A stretch of DNA of 64,000 nt from Gnetum montanum (Eukaryota; Streptophyta; Gnetopsida; Gnetales; Gnetaceae), in contig MNCI01017705.1 in NCBI GenBank assembly GCA_015680685.1, forward strand, positions 55,457 to 119,456, given 5' to 3'. Both the position numbers and the translations under genes were made by a program. This document shows, in pieces, positions 11,440 through 23,481 of the stretch (position 1 is its first letter; each line of letters opens with the position of its first letter). The notes below the pieces were generated by a model. That model did no database searches and was not told the DNA's origin. It worked only from the letters and a program-made list of their open reading frames with translations.

Positions 11440-11545
11440 TAACAATGAGGTGTTAGCCTATTATTAAGACACTTGATTTGGAAGCTCTAGGTCATGGGTT
11501 CGATTTTAGTGGGAAATGTCGAATTATATAAAGTTCTTATTGGAC
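11440..11545 (+). repeat. tRNA-derived SINE-like repeat, copy 2 (best preserved)
   Basis: GAGGTGTTAGCCTATTATTAAG resembles a pol III A box region, and 30-40 bp later GGGTTCGATT resembles a B box. The spacing is tRNA-like. Three other partial copies in the window share the same body. No poly(A) tail is obvious. Confidence 0.55.
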
Positions 11546-11548
11546 TAT

Positions 11549-11720
11549 TGATGAGCGATGAGCATCCCCTATGCATAACCATACAAATTATAGGTGTGTA
11601 CATGTGATCTGGTCGAATTCCATGGACACTTAATGCTAGCCCATCCACAAATTAAGACACAATCTACGTTGATACTTGTAGATCTTATGGTTAGGTGTTG
11701 GGCATACTTACCACTCATTA
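11549..11720. repeat. Fold-back element made of two inverted LTR ends
   Basis: The left end reads TGATGAGCGATGAGCATCCC. The right end is close to its reverse complement (GGGCATACTTACCACTCATTA), so both ends resemble the same CTCATCA terminus of the TGATG-family LTR. Flanking ACTAT (11544-11548) and ACTAC (11721-11725) look like a target duplication with one mismatch. Confidence 0.5.
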
Positions 11721-13196
11721 ACTACTAAGTTTTACCTTTTTTAGATGGCATTCTATACCGATGATCTGCCCTATTTAAGTGTTTTTACATATAAGTTATT
11801 TGCATTAACAATTTTTTTTTTTTAGTTTTTTTATCCCTTGATTTCTGTCATGAAATGAAATGAACAATGTATTACCATTGTCATGAAATTCTTTCATTCT
11901 ATCATCATTATGAAACAAAGTTGGAAGCTAAGATAATTGTAATATATGTATACCTAAAATATGAAATTCGTCTATTCTATCATCATTATGAAACAAAGTT
12001 GGAATCCAAGATAATTGCAATATATGTGCACCCAAAAATATATAGTCTAATTAGAACATTATAACATAGCATTGCTCACTAGGATCAAACCTGTGACTTG
12101 GAGCTTTTAAATCAAGGGTCTTATCACTAGGCTAACACTTCATTGTTGGAGATAAAGAGCACCCTTACTTCACCTAAATTTGGTCCAAAACTTAAAATTT
12201 TTACACCCTCTTAGCCATTACTATAAGTTAAAAGGAATTTCTACCATAGGTGCACTACGTTTAACCTTGTGTGGTCAAATAAAAAATAGTTAAAATTTTA
12301 ACTACCATAAGGATACATACCATCAAATTTCAGTCCCAAACCTTCATTGGCATAACCCTATCACCCCTCATGTAAAAATTTTTAATTCCACAACTCATTT
12401 AATTTTCTAGGAAATTTTTTTATAATGCATTAATTCTGCTAATAAGATTGTCATGAGTGAAAAACCATAAATGGATTCACATTGGACATAACCATCTTAA
12501 GCTATGTGTGTCATAGGTCCCACCGTTGCATGCCAATGGCCCCAGTAGTAGGTAGGGTGGGATCCAGAGACATATTTAAATGATATAAAAATAATTTATG
12601 TATTAACCAACTTTTGCAATAATAAGTGCAAAGTTCAGTATTCAATTCCTTAGTTTTACAAATTTCATATCTATTATCAAATGTATTTAGAATTTTTTCA
12701 CCTCATGTATTTGTTGAAGCACTATGTATGACCATATATATTTGTGTGTATATATATACTCACATTTATTATACATGAACTACATATGGTTTGGTATTTT
12801 AAGCAATCAATTATCCGAGTCGGTAGAGGAAACGGTTCATATATTTTAAAGACAATTATCCATAAAACCATCCATGTTGATAGTTTCCCTTGTCACTTCC
12901 TCATTATGTATAGCGGTTGTGCATTTTCTGACTAGAATGCAATAAACGACAATAACGGCATCAACCCCCTTTTCCAAAAATCTTACCCTATGCAGAAATG
13001 TTTTTCTGAATGCCTTGCTTACACAAGCAATATTCTTTCTTTGCATGTTTTAAACGGCGAGATAAAAAAGCTAAAAGCAAAAGTATTACTCTTGTGGCTG
13101 TTTTTGGATGCGAGAGAAAATGTTAAATGCATTCATTCTTAACTTAAAGCAAGTGGTTATGGAGAATCTTTATTTCCATAATACCTATAAACTCAT
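11721..13196. other. AT-rich spacer
   Basis: I see no gene. A 77-bp unit containing ATCATCATTATGAAACAAAG occurs twice (from 11899 and 11976). A SINE-like copy lies at 12035-12150. The rest is unique-looking AT-rich sequence. Confidence 0.5.
12035..12150 (-). repeat. tRNA-derived SINE-like repeat, copy 3
   Basis: In reverse complement it shares the CACTAGGCTAACA (A-box side) and CAAACCTGTGACTTGGAGC (B-box side) segments with copies 1 and 2. Confidence 0.55.
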
Positions 13197-13310
13197 CATT
13201 TGGTGTGAAATACAAAATAAAGTCGTGATCCACATTGGTGTGAAATACAAAATAAAGTTGTGATCCACAACATTTGGTGTGAAATACAAAATAAAGTTGT
13301 GGTCCACAAT
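13197..13310. repeat. Three-copy tandem repeat, unit 36-39 bp
   Basis: The unit TTGGTGTGAAATACAAAATA plus AAGTTGTGATCCACA occurs at about 13199, 13235 and 13273. Short frames across it are artefacts of the repeat. Confidence 0.8.
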
Positions 13311-14028
13311 GTTTGTCCCATTCTCTTGTCCCCTCTCTGGGCTCGGATATCGAAGGATTCCCTTGTCCCCTCTGTCTCTCGACTCTGACCACGAAGCATT
13401 CTCTTTTTTCCAAAATATTTGCTTTCCTGTCCATGCTTATAAGAAGCGCTGTACACGTGCTAAAAGCTTATGCAATAAAAAGCTTAGTTAACTTTGGCTT
13501 ATGCGGATCAGCTTAACCACTTAACTGCTTTTGTTCCGGAGTTTCTGTTTTGCCTATTAATTAAGGAGTTAATGTGATAATTAACAAGGGCACGGAACAG
13601 CAAAACATGCCTTTTGTGCCTTCCTTAGAACAATAAAACTTATTATCATTATCCTGCAATGATTATGTAGAATGAATGTGTGGGGTGCGGAATATAAATA
13701 CTGTAGTATTAAAGATGAAAGTGTTACCCCAAGAAGCTATTTCGCAAATAGTTATGCAGGGTGTGAAAATTCTGAGGCTTTCATTTTGTTCCCTGGGCGG
13801 CTGGTACAACTTACAGCTTAGTAGAAAGGCCTGGATTCTTCTTATCGATTACCTGTACTACAATATGTAATCAAAGTGATTGAAGTTTAAAATGGATATT
13901 TAAAATCTAATGATGTGATGCGCAGCACGGCTTTGCTGTAATTTCCGACAAACGGGAAACGCTGTGGGAAGAAAAGAATGTCCAATTAAAACATCGCAGA
14001 GTTCGGTACGTGCGTTTAACTGTCCAAG
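13311..14028. other. Gene-poor stretch upstream of the DUF247 pseudogene
   Basis: Composition is less AT-rich than the elements around it. I see no recognisable coding frame or repeat. It may hold the ancestral upstream region of the gene that starts at 14104. Confidence 0.4.
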
Positions 14029-14036
14029 TATATATA
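14029..14036 (+). promoter_or_regulatory. TATA box of the DUF247 gene
   Basis: TATATATA lies 68 bp before the ATG at 14104, which is a normal plant core-promoter distance allowing a short 5' leader. Confidence 0.5.
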
Positions 14037-14103
14037 GACGAACATGGTTTTTTGTTTATGTAGGAGGGGAGGATAGAGCAGCTAGTAGAACTCTGACGCA
14101 GAG

Positions 14104-16002
14104 ATGTCAAACGGAAAAGAAAGCAGAGATGTAAGGGTTTTGATCAAGGATAGGGAAAACGTGATTGAAGTTGAGAGCTTAGACAGAAAGCAAAATGAAG
14201 AAGAGATGGATGTTTGGGTACAACGGCACAGAGATTTGTTTCGTAGTAGTCGAGTTGCGCAAGGACGATGAGCAAGCAGCACAGAAAATAACGTAATGAT
14301 ATACTGCCCGCCGGAATTCATGATGGAAGCGTAGAATGTAAGAGGTGGTTTGTTCCGGCAGTAACTAGTATCGGTCTCTTGCATTTCCGTTGCTCAGATG
14401 GAGTTGGCGTTGTTTCCATGGGTGCAGTGCCCTGAGGAAGAAGCCATATCTTTCATTATGGAAGGATATGGAGATGCAGAGCGCCAAAAAATCACGGAAA
14501 GCCTAATATCTGACATTCGTGGGCATGGACAAAAGATCAATGCGTGTTACAGCGATGGCATGCGCGTTCCGGTGTTTCTGAGTGGCCATCGATTCGCGTG
14601 GATGATGGTGGTGGATGCGTGCTATCTTTTGGTGGCGCTGTCCATTCTATCACAGAAAGCAAACGTAGAAAGCGAACGCCGGCATGCACTGGGACTTCTG
14701 CAGGGAGAAGGCTATCATTGCCAGAAAGTCGTGCATGATCTGCTCAAGATAGAGAACCAAATTCCACTTTGGGTTGTCAAGTTTGTGGCCACACATCTCC
14801 GCGGATGGGAGCCCAGTCCGAATGGAAGAGAATTGTCACAACTGGTTGATATGCAGAAAGTTTTGGTAAGGCTCTGTCCTTTCTCTTATCTCCGACTTCT
14901 CAGATATTGTGCTCATGTTATTTTGGGAGTCGGTGGAAAGCAAATGGAGACACTGGTACAACAACGATCGAGGTGACTCTCAAGTCTAATTGAAGCATTA
15001 TCTTTGTTTTTTCTAAACACTTCATCCAAAATAATTGAAATATAAATGCACTCCAAAGTATATATTCAATTTATAACTTGCTTTATAACTTAGCATTGTT
15101 TATTAGATTTAAAAATCTTAGGGAAGCTTCTAGCGGCGGAAACTCGAAAGGTGCCTGCGGAGCTTGGGATTATAGTGGTACATCCCATCCTGCATTTGCT
15201 TGACTTGCTGCACAAGATATTGAAGAAGATGGAGTTAGGATCGTTGACAGCACAGTCAGTGCTAGCAGGCCAATGCTGGGTGACACTGCCGATCCTGGCC
15301 ATGGTTGCAGTGGCAATGGGCAGTGTGCTTTATGGCAGCCACGCAGTTCAGTCCATACAGTCAATCTAGGATGTCTTAGAATCAGGTGTGAAGATGAATG
15401 TGTCAACCAGCGCTGTTGGTATCCAGTCTGCAGTGTATTGGAGGGAAGAAGGGGGCCAACTGGGCTTGCCTCACACTCGCGTAGACGAGCTTGCGATGGT
15501 GGCCCTCTGGAACATGGTCGCCTTAGAAAATCTAAATCCCGAGCTTGCAATTATGTGTGCCTCATGAGCGACCTTCTGGGGTCCGCCGACGATGTCATGC
15601 ATTTGGAGAACGAGCAAATTATCGAACGCGTTGCTTCTTCTTGCAGAGATGATGTGGTCCAGATGTGGCAGGATCTCAAGCTTTTAGCCACCACCAGCAG
15701 CGGAAATGCGCACAGAGACGACAAAAACATACCCACAGACCTGGACATGCGCACGTACGGAGAGCAAAGCGAAAGTTTGTTGTCGGATTCCGAGCCAATC
15801 CGATCCGCACATACATCGCTCCCCGAGTTTGTGGATTCAAGGCAGCATCCTTCGTCTGGGGTGAGATGCCTGAGTACTGGATCAATGTTCTACGCAGCGA
15901 TTATGGGTCCAGCCCATCGCTGGCTATCTCCACAGTAGGAGCAATTGCTCTCTCTTGATGACTGTAGCTCAGGGTTTTTTAATTGTTTTATCCATGCCCT
16001 GG
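14104..16002 (+). pseudogene. DUF247 (UPF0481) family protein, degraded
   Basis: DUF247 proteins are plant-specific, about 400-550 residues long, with a C-terminal membrane helix; their biochemical role is mostly unknown. The ATG at 14104 (MSNGKESRDVRVLIKD) follows a TATA box and opens a frame with an N-terminal VWVQRHRDLF. That frame is stopped at 14269 (TGA), 14332 (TAG) and 14362 (TAA). It then stays open from 14398 to 14975 with RFAWMMVVDACYLLVAL (15 residues on, the usual MM..D.C motif) and the family hallmark LLKIENQIPLW at about 14735-14770. A repeat interrupts it near 15000-15120. The frame resumes with LHLLDLLHKILKK, then LESGVKM and LGLPHTRVDELAMVALWNMVALENL, here split by stops. 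After a frameshift come YVCLMSDLLGSADDV (15555-15600) and, after another, SPSLAISTVGAIALS and a hydrophobic tail near 15940-16000. Domain order is complete, so this was once a full gene. Confidence 0.85.
15030..15116 (-). repeat. SINE-like fragment inside the DUF247 pseudogene (copy 4)
   Basis: The segment TATATTCAATTTATAACTTG to TTAAAAATCTTA matches the tail and mid part of SINE copies at 3877 and 12035. It sits between two stretches that both match DUF247, so it is either an insertion or lies in a former intron. Confidence 0.45.
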
Positions 16003-16644
16003 CACAAAAGGATAACACCCTCCCTTCCTCCCGAATGCCATTGCTGCCTGCACTTTCATCTCTGGTTCTATTTTTATTGATCAGTCCTCTTTCTTTCCTG
16101 TTTTAAGCGTTGATGTGTGTGCCAAGTTGCCAACTGCTACGTAGATGTATGTATCAAATGTGTGCTAGCATATTTTTGTGGATAGTGTCAGGTTGCATTA
16201 ATATGCTTGCCATGAAATTTAATTACAAACTTATGGTGCTAGCATTAAAAAAATGTATTCATACATGTATCATTTTAGAATAAATTTTATTGGTTATACC
16301 TTTTGTGGCTAAAACAAAAATATTGTTATATTTGCATAAAAGCTTTACATACCTCTATTTTTTGATATGCCCCATGTTTAGGTAATTTGACTTTGTTTAG
16401 CCAATTCTACTCAAAGCTTGTATCAAGTTTCTATTCAACTACATTCACAAAACAACAAAGCATAGTTTGCATTCTTCTTTACCTAAAAGAAGTGGTATCC
16501 TCAAAGGTTAACTTGTTATCTATATATGTCTTAAATATGCAGAATAAAATGAATATCAATGGTATTGAACAACTCAAAGCCCATCCAACAATTATAGATA
16601 AGAAGGTTTAATGAATAGGGTTATCAATAATAAAGCACCAAAGT
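16003..16644. other. Spacer downstream of DUF247
   Basis: AT-rich sequence with no credible gene. The last five bases (16640-16644, AAAGT) are the left target duplication of element B. Confidence 0.5.
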
Positions 16645-17792
16645 TGATGAGCGGAGGTACCCCTACACTCAACCATACGAATACAAGCATGTACACACGA
16701 TCCAGTCAAACTCCGCGGATAAACTAGTTGTGGCACCTAGAAAATTATACGTTGATCGCAGTTCGCTGTCTTCCCACCTGAACTAGTATTTGTTTCGTCA
16801 CGTATGGTTTAGTCCAGAGTGAGGTGTATGATGTGATTCTAAACTAGGCTACTCCTAGAGACAATGGGAAACAATCTTGATTAAGCTAATAGGCAACATA
16901 GAGTAAAATCTAAGCTAGCCTAAATGCGATGAACATTTGTCCTTAATCATCCGTACACATCTTGGACCTTGTGTACTACTTTTGGGATTTCCAAGCACAC
17001 ATTACTTGAGCACTACTAGATACACTACTGGGTTACCAAGTAGTTACACTTAAATGTTTGTGATTAAGTCGTACTCATTCCGCATTAGCAATAGGAAGTG
17101 TAATTGACGATAAAGGAAATATTAACTAGATAGACAACAATAAATAATCAACAATTAAATTAAATAAAAGCTAAGTAAATAAGAATGAAAGTGAGAGTAA
17201 TTAATTGCTAAGTAGACTATGGTATAATCTAGCCTAACACAAGTAACCATTCCCACTTCCCGGACACATCCTGAACTTCGTGCAAATACTGCTAGGCTGT
17301 CAAACGTTAATCATTTCTGAGCTACCAAGTGTCACACGTATGCTTGAAGGGGTTGTGCTTGTGTAATTTAATGATTTGCTTAATTGATCAAAATGAATTG
17401 TTGCGCTAATAACATGAATGTAAAGTGCATAAAATGAAATAAAATAAAATAAATGCGTACGAAAACAAATCTCAAGTGCTGCAAGGATGAATCAAAGAGC
17501 TCGTCTTTATTGCCAACACAATGTTGTGCTCAAGTACATCAATGCTTGAATAAAGATCCATCCACACTTAGACCTCCTGTTGCAGGCACTTGGAAAATAT
17601 TCTAACTTTCGAATGGACAAACTACAAGAGTTTCCCTACTTGACTGCTAAAAACCTTCCCCCAATTGTGCACTTGGGCATTGTATTTATAGATTTGGGAA
17701 TAACCGCTCTAATAATTAGAATAACTACTAGAGTAACCGCTAGAGCAATTGCTCTAATAATTAGAATAACTGCTAGAGTAACCGCTTCATCA
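16645..17792 (-). repeat. 3' LTR of element B
   Basis: This 1148-bp LTR has TGATG/CATCA ends. The U3 palindromes are AT-rich here (CTCTAATAATTAGA and GAGCAATTGCTC at about 17705-17785). The minus-strand TATA box is near 17690. Confidence 0.92.
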
Positions 17793-17810
17793 TATCCCCA
17801 TGACTGAATG
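17793..17810 (-). other. Polypurine tract (PPT2) of element B
   Basis: CATTCAGTCATGGGGATA on the minus strand abuts the 3' LTR. Confidence 0.75.
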
Positions 17811-19756
17811 AAAAATCGTCCTCAAGTACAAAAGAAGAGGAACAAGTTCTTTACAAAATATATTAGGGGGATGTGGACTTATTTGACTGACATGTAGGGT
17901 GACATAAAAAAAACAAACAAAGACAGAAGTGCCCAAGCATACAATATTACAATTACGTACAAAATTGGTGTTCATGACAATTAGGAAAGAACACCAACAG
18001 ATCTAAAGGACATCTAAGCCCTCAATAGAAGAATGAGGGAGAGGTGAAAGAGATCCAATGGTCATGAACAATCTCCCGTGGGTGATATGGTTGCATCCTC
18101 CTTGGTGACGACAGTCTTGCTTCCAATCCATGCTTCCCATTGCAATCACAATAAAACCAAGGATATGTACATAAATAATGGCTGAATACCTTGTCTCGTC
18201 AGTAATTTTATCTAGCCAATTTATGATTGTGATAAATTTCTTGCTTGATATTGGTAGTGAAAAGACTGATGAACGGGTTAAATAATAGAAGCAATCCATA
18301 CAATTCAGAGAAAACTTGACACAAGTAGTGGAAATAGGGTATTGACAACAATAAAAAGGAATTCATTACAAATAGTTGTGAAGGTGCATACAACTTGGAT
18401 AACATGGATGTGGTAAATAAAAAGAATTTAATTGTAACAATGTCTAAGGGTAAAGAACTTAACTTAACCAAACTAAAAGATATGTAAGTGGGTCCTCCCC
18501 AAAGCAGGCATAGGCCTTTTATGCCCTTGCATAACTTCAAAACAAGGAGTCCATGGGCTCCATGGATGATTAATGATTACAGAAAGTTAAGTGCAAAAAC
18601 CCAAAAGTAACTGACTAAGAAACCAGACACATCAAACCAAAACATTGAATCAAAACATGAAACCGGCAGCGAGGTGAGATATGGAAAGCATAGATGGATG
18701 ACAGAGAGAGTGGAATGGAGTTCCTAATTATGGTCACATACAGTCCCTTGTGGAGTTTGTGATTAAATAACTTGGTTGGATCCATCCTCAATCTAGATCA
18801 AAACCAACCACTTTCAGTGACTTTGCATCGACATTCTAAGGCAAGTCCACCCCCTAAGATACAAGAATGTTCCCACAAAACAACCACCATTCCAAATAGG
18901 AGAGAAGGTAGGAAATGTGAAAGGCCTTAGTTAGAGGAGACAAGACAAGTCTCATAACTAGTTCTTATAGTCCTTTTATTTGGTCTAAGGTGCGTGCTTT
19001 GAATTCCCATGTTTTTTTTAATGGGAACCATACCATGCAAATACCCATGTGACTTTCGCATTTACTTTGTCTAAGGGGTCTGCCTTAGATCCTCATCTTT
19101 TTTTTTGTGGTGAGGACCACACCATGCAAGGAATTATTTGACTTCCTATTGTGAAATGATGTAGAATGGTGAGAAGTTTACGAGAACACTCCTACACGCA
19201 GGAAAATAGAAAAGCACAAAGAATACCACATCCCTTTGAAGCCACACCCTGTCCAAACCTTTGATTCTTTCCTAATTCCAGAAACTACACAAGTCACCAA
19301 TTTATTAAAGTTGCATTAATGAAAAGAGACTACATGCTTCCAAAACAAGGAAAACCATAGAGTAAGTGGATGGGTGGATGATGTGGACTCACTACCTATT
19401 ACATGAAAAGAAACCATGTCCTAGTCATCAGTAACGACAATCAAAGTCAAGAACTAGATATCAACAATCAAATTAGAAATGAAACATACCACCATTGAGT
19501 AGCACATTACCATTGTGCTTAGCACCTTATTAGCAAAAAGAGTAGAGAATTATACCAAACATAAGAAAATATAAAGAAAGTAAAAGAGTATTCAATAAAT
19601 ATTAAATATACTAACTATGGTGTAAAACAAAAACTTAGAAAAGATCAATAATCCTGAAAAATAAAAAGATGTAAAACAAATAATATGAAAAAAAAGTGTT
19701 GTAAAACCAAAAATGTGTAAAATAAAAAATCAAAAAACACTTAAGAATCCTAGAAA
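17811..19756 (-). other. 3' non-coding region of element B
   Basis: No credible gene. It carries the conserved block at 18485-18560 (GTGGGTCCTCCCCAAAGCAG on the plus strand). The GTGTGGT hairpin-like block appears in two copies at 18955-19135. A GTAAAACAAAAA-type minisatellite lies at about 19620-19740. Confidence 0.65.
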
Positions 19757-22138
19757 TTAGAATGGGGAGTAACCCCCACGACTAAACATTTGGCCATGGC
19801 TAGGATTAATAAATGGAAAATTTGAATCCATGCATGTTGGAAATATTGGGAGCTAGTCATATTCAAACCACTAAGTGTCTTTTGGTGTGGTGGTAGGAAT
19901 GTATCCAAATTGGGGTTCACACACTTAATTAAAGTAGGCATAGTAGGGTAGATTATAAGATGTGGTCATGTGATAAGAAGCTAACCCACCATGCCACTTG
20001 TGACCATAAGATGGCATGCAAGGATCGATATGTCTCCTCTTGTGGTTATATTCATTAGGTCACATGGTTGTTGGAGTATTGATTGGTGGCCTAGATAAGG
20101 TAATGGGAGGTGTTGAGTTTGAAGAGGAAGGTGCATCACAGTGTTGGGCTTGTGCTGAGTTGAAGGATGTAGTGGTTTCAGAACCATGTTGTCTCTTTCT
20201 ACGGCCATGCCTAAAGAAAGGACACTTCTAACGTTGTGGAGGACTCCCACTGTTATTGACAATAGCAGCACAAGTAATGTTCGTGGGTTGGTGCTGTGGT
20301 GAAAAACCTTTTGGTACTACTAGTGGCAATGTAAGAGGAGGTGAAGGATGAGGGCATTGAGAGCAAGGAGAAGTATAAAGAACACAAGATGGTGATCTCG
20401 TAAGAGAGGACATGGGTTGATGATACTCAGGAGAGTGATAATGATGAGGTGAAGTAGAGGATGTTGATCTAGTTAGAGAAATAGGGTGTTAAACATGATA
20501 AGAACTTGGTTTCTAATGGTATAAAGGGTGTGGCTAGTTTGACGATGGTCCTCCCCATGACTGGGGGTTTTGCCACTGTGATTGAGCACAATACTAAGGA
20601 TACTAATAATTTGCCCACAGATAGTACGATGAGTTGTGGGGTTTTCCATAAAGTTGTGGAATAGGAATGCACCCAACCATGTACTTCTATACAAAATCTG
20701 GATGTAACATTCTTCCCCAATGCTTATGTAGATGTGACAATGGTTGAGCCCCTATCATCATTTTGTTCAGCCCTTCATTTTGATTGTAGAATGGTGTTTT
20801 ATCCTATTTCTAGGTTTGGTATCCTCTATTTGTTTGATTTTCAAAGTTATCTTGTGTGGGTATCCTTCTAATAATGTTTGCATATTCTCTACATTTTTCA
20901 TGTACCCACTCCATCATCTTGTTGATCTTTGCCTTGATCTCATCTAGTGATTTTAGTATTGGAAAAGTTAGAGATGGTTTCACCTCCTTGAGGTGAGTTA
21001 ATTTCTCCTCTTAATGATTATGGACCTTTGTTACTTCAAGAGTTTGGTCCTGTTGAGATTTTTCAACACTCTCTCATTTGGCTATTTCTCCTTCTTCTTT
21101 TGCTACCCACTTAATAAGCTCTTGGAATTGATGGGTTCATAGCTCATATAGTTGACCTGGGGCATACATCCCTAGGGTCTCCCTTGTTTCATTACAAAGC
21201 CCATCCATGATGTGATACATTAGCCTTTCCTCAAAGAACCCATGGCCTGGGCATTTGTTTAACAAAGAATAATATCTTTCCAACACCATGTCCAAGGGCT
21301 CATGTTGCCCTTGTTTCCACTCTTGGATTTGTCTCCTCAAGGTTGACACTCTTGCATAGGTTTGATATCTTTCATTGAAGAGTTCTACCATTGTTGGCCA
21401 ATGGTGAATTTCTTTTGGCTTTAAAGACTTCTACCATACTTTTGCTTGGCCAAAGAGAGTCATAGGAAAGAGCTTAAGTCTTTTCCACCCATTATCAATG
21501 TTGTTCCATACACAAGCATCATAGAAGGCTTGTAAATGATGTTGCGGGTCTAAATCATAGCCTCTTGAAAACTTGGGAAAGTTGTTTAAATTAAACCTAG
21601 GTAGACAGCTTTGCTTACGATGCCTATGAGATATTCAAATGACCTATTGTATATGCATTAGGATCTTAGTGGCCAGCAAGGGTTCATCGTCACTAAGTAG
21701 GTTATGAGTTTGTGAGTTGGGATGATGTTGTCTTTGTTCATGTTGGCGTTCTTGACTTTGCCTGTGGGTTTGATTTGTATTTCTATGCCAATCCCTTGAG
21801 GAATAGTCATTTGTGTCACAACTTGACATTGAAAGAGTAGAGAAAGAGAGGGAACTGAAAAACTCATCATGACTTTTGTAAGTCTCCCAATCATCCCCTA
21901 ATGTACTCTTACTACCCATTAAGAAGGTCCTAAGCCTTACAGGCCTCCTCGTTCTAGGGGATGTCCCATATTCACTAAAGGTGTCTGAGTTGGATGACAA
22001 AAGTCCTTGAGTATCGTTGGGGTGTCTATGAACATATGAAACTCCTGCATAAGATTAAGCACTCCAAACATCTTTGTTGGTTCTCCAATGAATTGCCTCG
22101 CTAGATGTTGTGTTATCACTATCTTGCGAAAGAGACAT
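19757..22138 (-). pseudogene. Gag protein of element B (794-codon frame with stops)
   Basis: The ATG at 22136-22138 (MSLSQDSDNTTSSEAIHWRT) opens one frame to the TAA at 19757 with no frameshift I can detect. An N-terminal Ser/Gln/His-rich part (to about 21640) is followed by the retrotransposon Gag domain: VELFNERYQTYARV, then EPLDMVLERYYSLLNKCPG. A Pro/Gln/Tyr-rich tail takes the place that protease has in element A. There is no CCHC knuckle. The in-frame stop shortly after the start (WSA*SYAGVSY) aligns with WSDQPHAGVSY of element G, which points to CAA to TAA. The product would build particles. Confidence 0.85.
19770..19787 (-). other. Internal PPT-like motif (PPT1) of element B
   Basis: TTTAGTCGTGGGGGTT on the minus strand lies in the last codons of Gag. 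It is nearly the same as the 3' PPT of the other family members. Confidence 0.65.
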
Positions 22139-22254
22139 GGTTGTAAATTGTGTGTGACTTAATTGAATTTAATTTCTTTGTCTAAAAGATATATTATTAA
22201 TACCCTATTACAGTGATCTTGTATGATATAACTAGTCTAGATAACTAGCATCAT

Positions 22255-22272
22255 CCCCGACAATAGCGCCAA
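22255..22272 (-). other. Primer binding site of element B (tRNA-Asp type)
   Basis: TTGGCGCTATTGTCGGGG on the minus strand follows the 5' LTR. It has three transitions relative to the tRNA-Asp complement. Confidence 0.8.
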
Positions 22273-23481
22273 TGATGAGCGGCGAGGTACCCCTACACTC
22301 AACCATATGAATACAAGCATGTACGTGTGATCTGGTTGAACTCCTTAGATAGACTAGTTGTGGCACCTAGACAATTATACGTTGATCATAATTCACTATC
22401 TTCCCACTTGCACTAGTATTTTTTTTGTCACATATGGTTTAGTCCAGAGTGAGGTGTATGATGTGATTCTAAACTAGGCTACTCCTAGAGATAATGGGAA
22501 ACAATCTTGATTAAGATAATAGGCAACATAGAGTAAAATCTAAGCTAGCCTAAATGCAATGAGCATCCGTCCTTAATCATCCGTACACATCTTGGACCTC
22601 GTGTACTACTTTTGGGATTTCCAAGCACACATTACTTGAGCACTACTAGATATGCTACTGGGTTACCAAGTAGTTACACTTAAATGTTTGTGATTAAGTC
22701 GTACTCATTCTGCGTTAGCAACAGGAAGTGTAATTGACGATAAAGGAAATATTAACTAGATAGACAACAATAAATAATCAAAAATTAAAGTAAATAAAAG
22801 CTAAGTAAATAAGAATGAAGGTGAGAGTAATTAATTGCTAAGTAGACTATGGTCTAATCTAGCCTAACTCAAGTAACAGTTCCCACTTCCTAGACACATC
22901 CTAAACTTTGTGCAAACACTACTGGGATATCAAATGCTAATCATTTCTGAGCTACCAAGTGTCACACGTATGCTCGAAGGGCTCATGCTTATGTAATTTA
23001 ACAATTTTCTTAATTGATCAAAATGAATTGCTGCACTAATAACATGAATGTAAAGTGCATAAAATGAAATGAAATAAAATAAATGCGTAATAAAATAAAA
23101 TAAAATAATTGTGTAAGAAAAAAAATCTCAAGTGCTGCAAGGATGAATCAAAGAGCTCGTCTTTATTGTCAACACAATGTTGTGCTTAGGTACATCAATG
23201 CTTGAATAAAGATCCATCCACACTTAGACCTCCTGTTGTGGGCACTTGGAAAATATTCTAACTTTTGAATGGACAAACTGCAAGAGTTTCCCTACTTGAC
23301 TGCTAAAAACCTTCTCCCAATTATGCGTTTGGGCACTATATTTATAGACTTGGGAGTAACTGCTCTAATAATTAGAGTAACCACCAGAGTAACCACTTTA
23401 ATAATTAGAATAACTGCTAGAGTAACCACTAGAGTAACTGCTCTAATAATTAGAATAACTGCTAGAGTAATTTCTTCCTCA
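22273..23481 (-). repeat. 5' LTR of element B
   Basis: This 1209-bp LTR has U3 palindromes at about 23355-23475, a TATAAATA box at 23339-23346 and AATAAA at 23162-23167. It is slightly longer than its partner because of short AAAATAAAAT expansions near 23080-23110. Confidence 0.92.

Larger units (their letters stand above)
16645..23481 (-). mobile_element. Element B: TGATG-family LTR retrotransposon, Gag only
   Basis: This complete 6837-bp element is flanked by AAAGT (16640-16644 and 23482-23486). On the minus strand it has the 5' LTR at 22273-23481, a PBS, a single Gag frame 22138-19757, an internal PPT-like motif, about 2 kb of non-coding sequence, the PPT and the 3' LTR at 16645-17792. 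There is no protease, RT or integrase, so it depends on proteins of other elements. The LTRs belong to the same superfamily as A and C, but the U3 palindromes are of another sequence. Confidence 0.92.

Noticed and set aside
13144-13516. Several overlapping frames on both strands
   Set aside because: They are produced by the 36-39 bp tandem repeat and have no family resemblance.
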